From positions 1-24,358 of IMG/VR virus record IMGVR_UViG_3300029263_000602: DNA of 24,358 nt, one strand, 5' to 3'. Shown here piece by piece: positions 14,506 through 22,176 of the stretch. The notes under the pieces are model-generated. The model made no database searches. It was given only the letters and a program-made list of their open reading frames with translations, and was not told where the DNA came from. How positions within the stretch are numbered: position 1 is the stretch's first letter; each line of letters opens with the position of its first letter. This DNA is from a virus. The position numbers were made by a program, and so were the translations under genes.

Positions 14506-14693
14506 TATCTTCGCTTTGGGGCGACAGAAGTTTCGTCAGCAAATTCTCTAAATCTTTTGAGAAGAACTGTCTTACCTTCTTTTTGTTTTTTCTTATATCG
14601 TTTATCAGTAACATCTATCGGTTTGCCCAATGGGAAATTTCCATGACTTGCAACATTAGAAGTGTTATTAGCAGCAATTTCTTCGTTAGTCAT
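14505..14693 (-). CDS. Small hypothetical protein
   Basis: A 62-residue protein starting MTNEEIAANNTSNVASHG; the second half is basic (KRYKKKQKEGK, ending PKRR). GAGGA lies 9 nt upstream, and the start overlaps the preceding stop (TAATG), so it is coupled to the 194-residue gene. No domain, cysteine or membrane segment is seen. Function unknown. Confidence 0.65.
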   Translation of the reverse strand: MTNEEIAANNTSNVASHGNFPLGKPIDVTDKRYKKKQKEGKTVLLKRFREFADETSVAPKRR

Positions 14694-15277
14694 TAAACTA
14701 ATTCCTCTGATGAAATATATATCTTTTGATTTGTTTTTACATGTGTTGCCTCATATATATTCAGTCCAAATATATCACCAACTGGACCACAATCATGCGA
14801 AATTCTTATTTGATCTTTTGCCTTAACAACTTCTTCTATAGTACTGTTAACAACTTTATCATATTTTATCCTATAAACACCACTAGCGATAACATTACCT
14901 TCTAACATAAACCATGTGTTTTCTTCTGCCAAAAACAAGTCGGTGGTATGTCCAGACTTTTCTACTATCTGTTTTAGGGACTTATCACTCAACTCTAACT
15001 TTTCTTTTATTAAATAAAGTGCAGCAGCATAAGATGATATTGTACTTTTTCCACCTGGAAATTTTCCAAGTAGTTTTTTTACATTGAAAACCATACGATG
15101 AAAATGCGTATATGCACCTTTTTCTTGACTAGTGCTAACATCTTTTTCTTTTAGTCGTTTCCCGTTCTTATCGATGATTCCAAATTTATAAGCATTTGTT
15201 CTCTCGAAAGGTGTAACCAAAAGAGTTAAAAATCTAAATGTATATAATAGGTCACCTGCTCTTGCAATCATTCCCAT
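14693..15277 (-). CDS. Conserved phage protein, unknown function
   Basis: A 194-residue protein with N-terminal ARAGDLLYTFRFLTLL, an NAYKFGIIDKNGKRL element, then AYTHFHRMVFNVKKLLGKF and PGGKSTISSYAAALYLIKE. I recognise this pattern as a conserved protein of marine T4-like and other phages but cannot name a function. The second half looks like a small beta domain. GGAAG is 9 nt before ATG 15277; a start two codons later lacks spacing. It follows the 124-residue gene by 3 nt. Confidence 0.7.
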   Translation of the reverse strand: MGMIARAGDLLYTFRFLTLLVTPFERTNAYKFGIIDKNGKRLKEKDVSTSQEKGAYTHFHRMVFNVKKLLGKFPGGKSTISSYAAALYLIKEKLELSDKSLKQIVEKSGHTTDLFLAEENTWFMLEGNVIASGVYRIKYDKVVNSTIEEVVKAKDQIRISHDCGPVGDIFGLNIYEATHVKTNQKIYISSEELV

Positions 15278-15280
15278 AGT

Positions 15281-15655
15281 TTATATCTTCCTTAATTCTT
15301 CTACTACCTTCGCATTCATTTCAATGCCTATTAAATCGTCGTAATCTACATATTTTAAAAAAATTAAAAAAGGTTTAACTATTGACCAATGGTCATCGTC
15401 CAATTTTAGTTTTAATATTTTCAGCGCGGCATCAACTCCAAAAACATTAAATATGACTACAATATGATTTAAGATTAGGCGAACAGATAATTTTTTATCT
15501 TCAGTTCCAATATATCTGTTCACCAATCTTTTCACATATTTTATTCTATTCAAGTCTTCATGAAATTCTTCAACATCAATACATTTTGGATTGTAATAAT
15601 GCTTTGCTGCAAAAATAATAAGGTTATCTTCTTTAACTTCTTCAAAAATTTTCAT
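15281..15655 (-). CDS. Conserved helical phage protein, unknown function
   Basis: A 124-residue, largely helical protein: FAAKHYYNPKC, then FHEDLNRIKYVKRLVNRY, then a hydrophobic but probably soluble helix (LSVRLILNHIVVIFNVFG). Similar proteins are widespread in T4-like phages as I recall, always small and unassigned. The ribosome-binding site is weak. It follows the large motif-repeat gene by 16 nt. It might bind DNA or a virion protein, but nothing visible proves that. Confidence 0.7.
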   Translation of the reverse strand: MKIFEEVKEDNLIIFAAKHYYNPKCIDVEEFHEDLNRIKYVKRLVNRYIGTEDKKLSVRLILNHIVVIFNVFGVDAALKILKLKLDDDHWSIVKPFLIFLKYVDYDDLIGIEMNAKVVEELRKI

Positions 15656-15671
15656 TATATTTTATATAATC

Positions 15672-17411
15672 TTATTTTTTATTCATGCTGTCTAGAATAT
15701 TTTTCATATTAGTAAATACGGATTCTTCAGACTTAACATCAACTTCAACAGATTCTCCCATTCTCTTACCTTGTGTGGCACTAGTATTAGTTGGAAACTT
15801 GTTCATGCTTTCAAGACCTTTAAGTACCTGCGCCATTGTATGAAATGGTCCATCAACAGAACCTTTGCCCTTTATATGAAAATACCCAGATTTATCTTTG
15901 ACAACCTTTGGTGCGTCCTTGCCCATTGAGTTTAATTTCTTTTGAACTTTAGCAAGTGTTCCTTGATCAACCTCAGTTTTATTACCCAAAGATTCTTTTT
16001 TTACGTCTTCTTTGTCCCAAGGTGCCTTTTTAAGTGATACTTTATCTTTAGGTTTTGCTTTTACTTTATCCAATGCTCTTTGCATTGGTGTTGCCTCATC
16101 AAGTTCAACAGACTCACCAATATTACTGTCACCATTTCTTTTTGGACCTGTTTTGACAGACGCTTTTATAGCATCCATAGTTTTATTGGCAACTTTTGGA
16201 CCATCAACAAATTCTGGAGTCTCTGACTTGTGCATAGCAATAAATTCTTGCTCAGTCATTTCGGTATCAAGAACATCATTTGCTCTGCGACCAGCAACTT
16301 GCTTATCCCAAGTATCAACATTCTGTGGAGCGTCACCTACTCTTTTTTCATCAAGTTCTTCGACAGATTCCATGAAGTCTTTAACTTTTTTACCTTTGAT
16401 AATAAGAGTCGTCATCGCGGAAGTTGAAATCCACTTAATGTTTGCATTTGCAAGTTGGATCAGTTCATCATCAGGAAGTTTCTTTATCATCTTAGACAAT
16501 TTTTGTCCAAGTTCCATGGAGATACGATCACCAGTAGTTGCATACGACTTTTTCATTGCTGCGATTTGACCCGGAGATAATGCTTCGTCAAGAATATCAA
16601 CTTTAGTATTAAGAATTTTTAAACCAATAGAACGTAAATCTTCTGCTTCGTCAAGTTCAACAGATTCCTTAACCAAACTAGTCATACTTGCTCCCATATC
16701 ACCCATCGCCATTGATACTTTCCCATTTCTATCGTATAGGTAATGCTTTACTTTTGCAGCACCTTCGCCTTGTTTAACCAAAGTAATTTTTCCAACTTTT
16801 GCTTTACCAACAATGGATTTAAATGTTACTTTAAATGTTCCCTCTTGCTGTTTCTTAATTGAAGAACCGTATTTGATTGTAACCATGTCGCCTTTTTTCA
16901 GACCATCGAATGTCGATTTAAAATCTGCGCCTTCATCAAGTTCAACAGATTCTTTTTGTGCTTCATTAGTTTTCTTTTTATCAGTGTCTTTTTTAAGGAC
17001 AGAACCCTTTTCGTCACGATCATCATCATCGTCTTTTTCTGGAGTGGCATCAGTTACTTTTGGTTTAGACTGATCTAACTCTTTTCCATCATCCTTGTCA
17101 ATTTCTTTACTGACAGTTTTACGGCGGTTGTCCAGATATTCGTCAGACTTATCAACATCGCCATCGTTATCAATATCTTTGTCTTTACGATCTTTAAATT
17201 TCTTTTTCAGTGCCTTTGGTTGAACTTTATCAAGTCCCTCACCATCATCAGATTTATTATTTGTATTATCCTCTGACATAGAAGGATCGTCATCTTTCAT
17301 CATAGACCCATCTGGCATCTTGTGCTTGCCATTTTTTTTCTTTTCTTCTAGTGCCAGCATCTGCGTGTATGCGTTGGCAATATTGGTGTTTACTTCATTA
17401 TTCGGGTCCAT
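15672..17411 (-). CDS. Multi-domain internal/virion protein with ESVELDE repeats
   Basis: A 579-residue, highly charged protein. Residues 1-150 are low complexity and acidic/basic, with one EF-hand-like loop (DIDNDGDVDKSD, 79-90). Then follow compact modules separated by the motif ESVELDE or variants at 154-160, 249-255, 348-355, 433-439 and 553-559. One module (about 165-245) looks beta-rich, with KKGDMVTIKYG and HYLYDRNGKVSMAMGDM. The motif plus Ala/Gly (LDE followed by A or G) fits the T4 prohead-protease rule (I/L)xE, so the protein may be cleaved during head maturation. AGGAG lies 8 nt before the ATG. No enzymatic domain is recognised; the internal-head role is inferred. Confidence 0.7.
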   Translation of the reverse strand: MDPNNEVNTNIANAYTQMLALEEKKKNGKHKMPDGSMMKDDDPSMSEDNTNNKSDDGEGLDKVQPKALKKKFKDRKDKDIDNDGDVDKSDEYLDNRRKTVSKEIDKDDGKELDQSKPKVTDATPEKDDDDDRDEKGSVLKKDTDKKKTNEAQKESVELDEGADFKSTFDGLKKGDMVTIKYGSSIKKQQEGTFKVTFKSIVGKAKVGKITLVKQGEGAAKVKHYLYDRNGKVSMAMGDMGASMTSLVKESVELDEAEDLRSIGLKILNTKVDILDEALSPGQIAAMKKSYATTGDRISMELGQKLSKMIKKLPDDELIQLANANIKWISTSAMTTLIIKGKKVKDFMESVEELDEKRVGDAPQNVDTWDKQVAGRRANDVLDTEMTEQEFIAMHKSETPEFVDGPKVANKTMDAIKASVKTGPKRNGDSNIGESVELDEATPMQRALDKVKAKPKDKVSLKKAPWDKEDVKKESLGNKTEVDQGTLAKVQKKLNSMGKDAPKVVKDKSGYFHIKGKGSVDGPFHTMAQVLKGLESMNKFPTNTSATQGKRMGESVEVDVKSEESVFTNMKNILDSMNKK

Positions 17412-17423
17412 TGGTGTTATCTC

Positions 17424-17702
17424 CTACATCCAAATTTGCGCTGCAATTGCACTTGCGGCGGCAACGATTGCCGCCCAAAATAGTTTGTTTATTACTTGTA
17501 CTGTGTGGGAATTTTCATCCACTTTTTTCTCTATAGCATCCAACTTATCTGAGAATTTATTCATTCTCTCCCAAGACTCTGTCCTATATTCGTTATAAGC
17601 ATCCATTTTTTCTTCAAACCGTGCTATGGTAACGAGTGCCTCTGACAAGGTATCAATCTTTAATTCTATACGATCTAGTCTCTTGTCAGTTGCTGTTGCC
17701 AT
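17424..17702 (-). CDS. Coiled-coil, tail-anchored membrane protein (XhlA-like)
   Basis: A 92-residue protein: a regular helix/coiled-coil of D/K/E/L heptads (about 5-68), then a C-terminal membrane segment (LFWAAIVAAASAIAAQIW). This layout resembles XhlA/hemolysin-like or spanin-associated phage proteins, but the match is to architecture only. ATG 17702 has AGGA 7 nt upstream, and an exact late box lies 25 nt further up, so it is a late gene. It may assist membrane disruption or virion-membrane contact; that is a guess. Confidence 0.65.
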   Translation of the reverse strand: MATATDKRLDRIELKIDTLSEALVTIARFEEKMDAYNEYRTESWERMNKFSDKLDAIEKKVDENSHTVQVINKLFWAAIVAAASAIAAQIWM

Positions 17703-17726
17703 AGTACATTCCTATTTGTTACGTTG

Positions 17727-17734
17727 TATTTATA
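17727..17734 (-). promoter_or_regulatory. Late promoter (TATAAATA)
   Basis: Exact T4-type late box on the minus strand, in a non-coding gap and 24 nt upstream of the start at 17702. It would drive the tail-anchored protein and the 579-residue repeat protein. Confidence 0.75.
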
Positions 17735-17739
17735 TAATT

Positions 17740-18030
17740 TTAATTATTAACTTTAGCACTTCCACGCCATTGATAGCAACTCCAATATTTCGCTTTCCAC
17801 TTGGGTCCAGCATCTTTATCGCATCCATGACGCGCCCTAAATGCTGCCCTTCTTTTTGGGTCATCTCTTTTTATTTCCATGTTCGGGTCGCCAAAAGTAA
17901 CTTTAACTATATTACCCTTATCATTTTTTACATACACGCCAAACTTTTTGTTGGAACCAGAAGGTAGACGAAATGGATCGTTTAGTTTCTTATTGCTATT
18001 ATCTTCGCAAAAATTACTAAAACTAATCAT
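17740..18030 (-). CDS. Small conserved phage/virus domain (DUF5872-like)
   Basis: A 96-residue protein. The conserved core runs from KFGVYVKNDKGNIVKVTFGD through NMEIKRDDPKRRAAFRARHGC to KWKAKYWSCYQW. This domain is common in large phages and resembles what I remember as DUF5872; two cysteines and one His may bind metal. ATG 18030 overlaps the previous stop by 8 nt with GGA upstream; the longer reading would need a TTG start. Because the gene ends the internal-protein operon, it is likely a virion or packaged protein. Function unknown. Confidence 0.75.
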   Translation of the reverse strand: MISFSNFCEDNSNKKLNDPFRLPSGSNKKFGVYVKNDKGNIVKVTFGDPNMEIKRDDPKRRAAFRARHGCDKDAGPKWKAKYWSCYQWRGSAKVNN

Positions 18031-19822
18031 TAGATTTTTCCATGTGCTGTTTTGCTCTTTGGATTGCCAATCGCGCACTTTCTCCAATACGATAGAATTT
18101 ACTCATAGCAGATTCATATGGACCAGTTTCCGCTGATCTGGAACTAAGTCTGGGTTTCCCCTTCTTGTTGCCAGCAGATTCCTGCACATCTTTAACAACC
18201 CAATGACTACCATTCAAGTCACTATTGTCGTTTGGACATTCACATCCCTCTTTTGCTTGATTTGGCGCACATCCACAATCTTCACAAACCATTTCTGGTT
18301 TATTAGCATATTCGCTAAGTTCATCTCCTAGTGGAGTTAGAACCTTTTCACGAAGTTTTACACCAAACATTTTCTCAACATTCTTTTTGCCCATGCTTTT
18401 TGCCATAGCGGTAATAACATATTCTCTAGGTTCAGTGTCCATATCATCTACGAATTTTTTCAATTTCATATCTAAACCTTTACGCAGCAATTTTGCTGCA
18501 ATCATGAAATCTTTTTCATCAATTCCACCATGCGATTTTGCATATTTTTCAATCGCTTTGGCAGCAGATTCCATACCAAGCGCACCCACAGTCTCATCAA
18601 TCTCAACAGATTCCTTCTTCATGGATTTCTGAAACGCTTTGTATTCCTTACGTCTTGCATCGTTATCTGCTTTTTCTTTGGGAGTCATTTGCGATACTGG
18701 TTTAGTTTTGCCTTCTTTAATGATGTCGCCTACTTTATGTTTTTTAAAATTCATACTGAAAGAGCCACCTTTATTACCATCTTTTGCTTGCTTGATATTC
18801 ATCTTACGCATAGCATCTTTACTGCCTACTGCTTGAACAACTCCTTTAGGGTCTTGATAATAGTATTGGTTAATACTATTTTTCATAGAGATTGCTTCTC
18901 CCATTTTATTTGATCTTTTTTGTACATCTTTAATGTAATCTTGTGTGGCAGATGTTTTTTTGACAACCTTCTTATTTCTATTCATATGCGCTGCATATTT
19001 GTCAGAATCAATTTTAGGTGCTTTTTCATCAAGAGATTCTTTATGCCAATTTTTACTAGGATTTTTTTCCGCGAACTTTTCCGCTGCGCTTAAATTATGA
19101 AACTTATTACTAGCATATCCAGACTTATCAGCAGTGTAATTGTACTCTCCACTTTTGGGGAGTGTTGATATTTTCCAACCATTGATAGTACGTTCATCAA
19201 GTTCAACAGATTCTTTGTACATGTTCAATTCATACTTATTGCCCATGTTATACACTTGTACTTGAACGCCCTTTTCTTTACCACTCTTATCGCTACCCAT
19301 TAAACGATATGAATTGGTTTTACCGTTTGCGGGTTTGCGTGGACCCATGCCTACTTGATCCATTCTTTCATCGTCTGTGATTTCTATACCATATTGCTTT
19401 TTTGCATGGGAAATGGCAGTATCAATCGCACTACCTAATGTTTTGTGGTGTAATTCATAACCCGTAGATGATTTTTCTTCTGAAAAAGATTCGTCAAAGT
19501 CGCCGTTGTCAGAATCTAGTTGTGCATTGTCCCAACCGTCAAACCAACTATCGCGTTCCTGACCTTTCTTTTTATTTGGATTCTTATTCCGTTTGATGTT
19601 AGACATCCAAGCATCATAACCACTTCTTTCTGCATCTTTCCATGATTTTTTTGCTTCTGATACGTCTTCTCGCTCATCTGCCAGAATGTTGAGTTCAACA
19701 TCTTCTTCTAGTTCATCGGCAACATTATCTAACTCAGCAAGTGCTTCGAGAAATTCTGTTTTGGTTACGTCATTTGCATGACTACCACTATGTTCTTTTA
19801 TGAATTGAGATATACTTTTCAT
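18023..19822 (-). CDS. Large modular internal-head-like protein with T4 CTS-like start
   Basis: A 599-residue protein. The N-terminus MKSISQFIKEH closely resembles the capsid-targeting sequence of T4 internal proteins (MKTYQEFIAEA). An acidic helical segment follows (30-60), then several small modules separated by ESVELDE (204-210), ESLDE (262-266) and ESVEIDE (404-410). A cysteine cluster (Cys513, 516, 518, 527, 529) may bind a metal ion. No enzyme motif is seen. Shine-Dalgarno AAGGG precedes the ATG. It lies in the late operon between the nucleotidyltransferase and the DUF5872-like gene. I infer that it is packed in the head and processed by the prohead protease. Confidence 0.7.
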   Translation of the reverse strand: MKSISQFIKEHSGSHANDVTKTEFLEALAELDNVADELEEDVELNILADEREDVSEAKKSWKDAERSGYDAWMSNIKRNKNPNKKKGQERDSWFDGWDNAQLDSDNGDFDESFSEEKSSTGYELHHKTLGSAIDTAISHAKKQYGIEITDDERMDQVGMGPRKPANGKTNSYRLMGSDKSGKEKGVQVQVYNMGNKYELNMYKESVELDERTINGWKISTLPKSGEYNYTADKSGYASNKFHNLSAAEKFAEKNPSKNWHKESLDEKAPKIDSDKYAAHMNRNKKVVKKTSATQDYIKDVQKRSNKMGEAISMKNSINQYYYQDPKGVVQAVGSKDAMRKMNIKQAKDGNKGGSFSMNFKKHKVGDIIKEGKTKPVSQMTPKEKADNDARRKEYKAFQKSMKKESVEIDETVGALGMESAAKAIEKYAKSHGGIDEKDFMIAAKLLRKGLDMKLKKFVDDMDTEPREYVITAMAKSMGKKNVEKMFGVKLREKVLTPLGDELSEYANKPEMVCEDCGCAPNQAKEGCECPNDNSDLNGSHWVVKDVQESAGNKKGKPRLSSRSAETGPYESAMSKFYRIGESARLAIQRAKQHMEKSND

Positions 19823-21277
19823 TTAATTTCCCTTTACTTTTGCTGCTAAGTCTGAGTCTGCTTTGCCCCAAGTACCACTGGACTTAGTTACAAATGAATT
19901 TACCCTTGCCATACCCCATTGTTGAGGTGTTGTTCCTGGTCTATGTCCAGTGCGCCATGCTGCTACACCTCTATCATAAACTTTCTTTAAGATGCCCAAG
20001 GGCATTCCTGTTTTTTCTGCTTTGTTTTTGAGACCTTCAGTGTTTTCATTAACATCTTCTGGTACACAATTGGGAACGCTTTTTCCCTTTTTGTTCTTCA
20101 TTCCAACTTGCTTGTAACCATCCCAACAATCTTCATCATACATCTTCTTGAAATTTTTTGTATGCTTAGAAGGTTTTGTTTCAGCGTCAGAATCTCCTGG
20201 TGCTGGTTTATATGCGCTATTGTCATCATCATTTTTTGCCGCGCCCGCTTTGAAATGTGAATCTCTTTTACTTTTTGTAGATTTAGACATATCACCAGCA
20301 TAATACTTTGCTGGTTGAGTGCCTTTTTTATCTTTAATATCTTGGTCTTGTACTACTTCTTTTACTTTTTTCTTTGAGGGAATATAACTTTTCTCTGCGT
20401 GTTTACGATAAGAATCTGTGCCAATTTCTTGCTCATTTATTGCCTCATCAATCGACTCTACAGAATCTAACCATTTGCGGATAGTAGTGCCATCTTCTTT
20501 TTCGAGAATTAAATAATTCGGACCCCGAACTTGAATAATTGCTTTTTCTTGAATATCGGTAATCATGACCATATCGCCAACATTAAAGATATTACCCTCA
20601 ACAAATTTTTCTCTGATATTAGATACAGTTTCAAGTTTTACATGGTTATGAAACTCATGTGCCTCTTTAAGTCCCATACCTTTTCTTACTGCATTAAACA
20701 GTTCTTTGGCGTCTTTATCTGACATAGTGGAAGGCAGTGCTTGAGAAAATAATATAAAATCATTATCTTGTGCTGCTTTGCGTTGTTTAGTCCCAGAAGC
20801 ACCGTTGACACCTTCGCCATCGGCATCACGTTGCCCAGCACTAATAACATTTAGAGTTTTAAAGTTATAAAACCCATGCTTACCCTTCACACCATTATAT
20901 TTTTTAAGGCGATTATCTAGTTCTTCTACTCTATCACTTCCAGTTACCATAACAGCATTTAGGTAACCATCGGAATACAATGCACTCGCGGCATTCATTA
21001 CATCCTTTACAGAAGTATTCATCATTACACTACGAGATTGTTTGGGAAACATCTTACGTACAAATTTTACTTTATCTACATAGGATAACGGATTCTTCTT
21101 TGAGTCATTGGATTGAGAAAGGTAAATTCTATATGGATTATTACCTGCTTTTTTACTGAGAACACTTAGTAGAAATCCATGACCTATAGTCGGAGGATTC
21201 ATTCTACCGAAAGTGAAATATACAGTTTTTTCTTCTTCTACCAAATACTGTTTGAATGATGTAAAACTAACGTCCAC
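19823..21277 (-). CDS. Nucleotidyltransferase with DUF5824-like C-terminus
   Basis: A 484-residue protein starting at a GTG codon (AGGA 10 nt upstream). After a CTS-like head (SFTSFKQYLVEE), residues 18 to about 180 form an adenylyl/cytidylyltransferase domain: FGRMNPPTIGH (23-33, the (H/T)xGH motif), MVTGSDRVEEL (110-120), and SGTKQRKAA near 165, equivalent to the ISSTxxR motif. A middle basic/acidic region includes the motif DSVESIDE (271-278). The C-terminal ~60 residues (GILKKVYDRGVAAWRTGHRP to KADSDLAAK) resemble DUF5824. It is probably an NMN- or sugar-phosphate-type transferase; the substrate is unknown. Packaging in the head is inferred from the N-terminus and neighbours. Confidence 0.8.
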   Translation of the reverse strand: MDVSFTSFKQYLVEEEKTVYFTFGRMNPPTIGHGFLLSVLSKKAGNNPYRIYLSQSNDSKKNPLSYVDKVKFVRKMFPKQSRSVMMNTSVKDVMNAASALYSDGYLNAVMVTGSDRVEELDNRLKKYNGVKGKHGFYNFKTLNVISAGQRDADGEGVNGASGTKQRKAAQDNDFILFSQALPSTMSDKDAKELFNAVRKGMGLKEAHEFHNHVKLETVSNIREKFVEGNIFNVGDMVMITDIQEKAIIQVRGPNYLILEKEDGTTIRKWLDSVESIDEAINEQEIGTDSYRKHAEKSYIPSKKKVKEVVQDQDIKDKKGTQPAKYYAGDMSKSTKSKRDSHFKAGAAKNDDDNSAYKPAPGDSDAETKPSKHTKNFKKMYDEDCWDGYKQVGMKNKKGKSVPNCVPEDVNENTEGLKNKAEKTGMPLGILKKVYDRGVAAWRTGHRPGTTPQQWGMARVNSFVTKSSGTWGKADSDLAAKVKGN

Positions 21278-21282
21278 GATTT

Positions 21283-22176
21283 TTATTTCCTAGCATCTGT
21301 AGAGGGTTTGTTGATTTTTCCAAATCTTTCTTTTTCTCTCTGTCTAACTACTGGCATCATTTTCTTAGCGATTGCTTTGATCTTACCTTGCATTTTAGAC
21401 AGTCTCTTTTCGATTTCAATTTTACGAGAAGTACTCTGGTCTTGTTTATCAGCACCTTTTGTAAACTTTTTAATCAGAACTTTTTTTGCTGCCTTCTCTG
21501 CCCTTTTTAAAAGGTCACCTTGAGTTGCCTTACGGCGTAGTTTTCTTTCTCTCTTGACAGCATTTCTCTTGGCATGTCTTTTAAACATTCTGCCCCGCGC
21601 AATACGTTGCTGCATGTTTAAGACTTCATCAAGACTCTCATCAACTTCAGCAGATTCTTTTGCTGCCATTACTGGTTTTTTGTTAAGTTTATACTTATCA
21701 TAACTTTTAGGCAGTCCATCAAATTTGTCTCTGGAAAATCTTAAATCTTTTCTCTTTGAATTCTTTACTTCATTACTGTGATCTTCATCACCCTTATCAG
21801 CACTCTGACCGAAGGCAGAATTTCTCATAGAATCTAAATCTTTTTGAAGTTGTTTCATCCTACGCAAAGTTTGCGGATTGACCATTTTAGAACCTGGTCT
21901 CATTTGAGACAGTTCAGAAATTTCTTCGCGGATTTTTTTGATTTCGTCTTTATGTCTAAGTCGCGCTTTACGCAAATCGGCAGTTCTATCTATCCTATCT
22001 TGTTTTCGATCAAGCGGAGATTCTTCATTTACATCAGGTTTATCATGGGTATAACCCAGTTTCTTCATCCGTAAATGATCTGCTGCTTTTTTTACTTTGT
22101 AACCCTTACCACTTTTGGGGTCATACATCATATGTGGTAATTCTGTCTTCTCTGTTAACTGTCTAAATGTTTTCAT
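21283..22176 (-). CDS. Highly basic, DNA-binding-like internal protein
   Basis: A 297-residue protein starting MKTFRQLTEKTEL, another sequence resembling the T4 capsid-targeting start. The middle has a coiled-coil-like K/E/R/L region (75-125). The motif ESAEVDESLDE lies at 174-184, and the rest (185-297) is extremely rich in Lys and Arg (MFKRHAKRNAVKRERKLRRK). Removal of the acidic front by cleavage at VDE or LDE would release a very basic fragment, as in T4 internal proteins that neutralise packaged DNA. The start shares one base with the stop of the ligase-like gene and has AGGA upstream. Virion location is an inference. Confidence 0.72.
   Translation of the reverse strand: MKTFRQLTEKTELPHMMYDPKSGKGYKVKKAADHLRMKKLGYTHDKPDVNEESPLDRKQDRIDRTADLRKARLRHKDEIKKIREEISELSQMRPGSKMVNPQTLRRMKQLQKDLDSMRNSAFGQSADKGDEDHSNEVKNSKRKDLRFSRDKFDGLPKSYDKYKLNKKPVMAAKESAEVDESLDEVLNMQQRIARGRMFKRHAKRNAVKRERKLRRKATQGDLLKRAEKAAKKVLIKKFTKGADKQDQSTSRKIEIEKRLSKMQGKIKAIAKKMMPVVRQREKERFGKINKPSTDARK

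Larger units (their letters stand above)
15736..21657 (-). repeat. Dispersed ESVELDE-coding repeat (10 copies in four genes)
   Basis: A 20-nt stretch encoding ESVELDE recurs at 15736-15755 (VEVDV), 16096-16115, 16348-16370 (one extra codon), 16648-16667, 16933-16952, 18594-18613 (VEIDE), 19026-19039 (short, SLDE), 19194-19213, 20445-20467 (VESIDE) and 21638-21657 (AEVDE). Plus-strand core is TCATCAAGTTCAACAGATTC. Copies 16933 and 19194 are identical at DNA level; others differ by one to a few bases. All are in the same coding frame. Confidence 0.9.

Noticed and set aside
16012-16569. 185-codon plus-strand open frame
   Set aside because: Antisense to the repeat-motif gene. Its serine-rich character comes from reading the acidic/lysine codons in reverse, and there is no supporting ribosome-binding site or domain.
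19516-20301. Short minus-strand frames within the 599- and 484-residue genes
   Set aside because: Shadow frames of lysine-rich coding sequence with no domain or start signal.
15736-21657. Regular 20-nt repeats as a possible CRISPR array
   Set aside because: Spacing varies from hundreds to thousands of bases, all copies are in frame within genes, and each encodes the same peptide.
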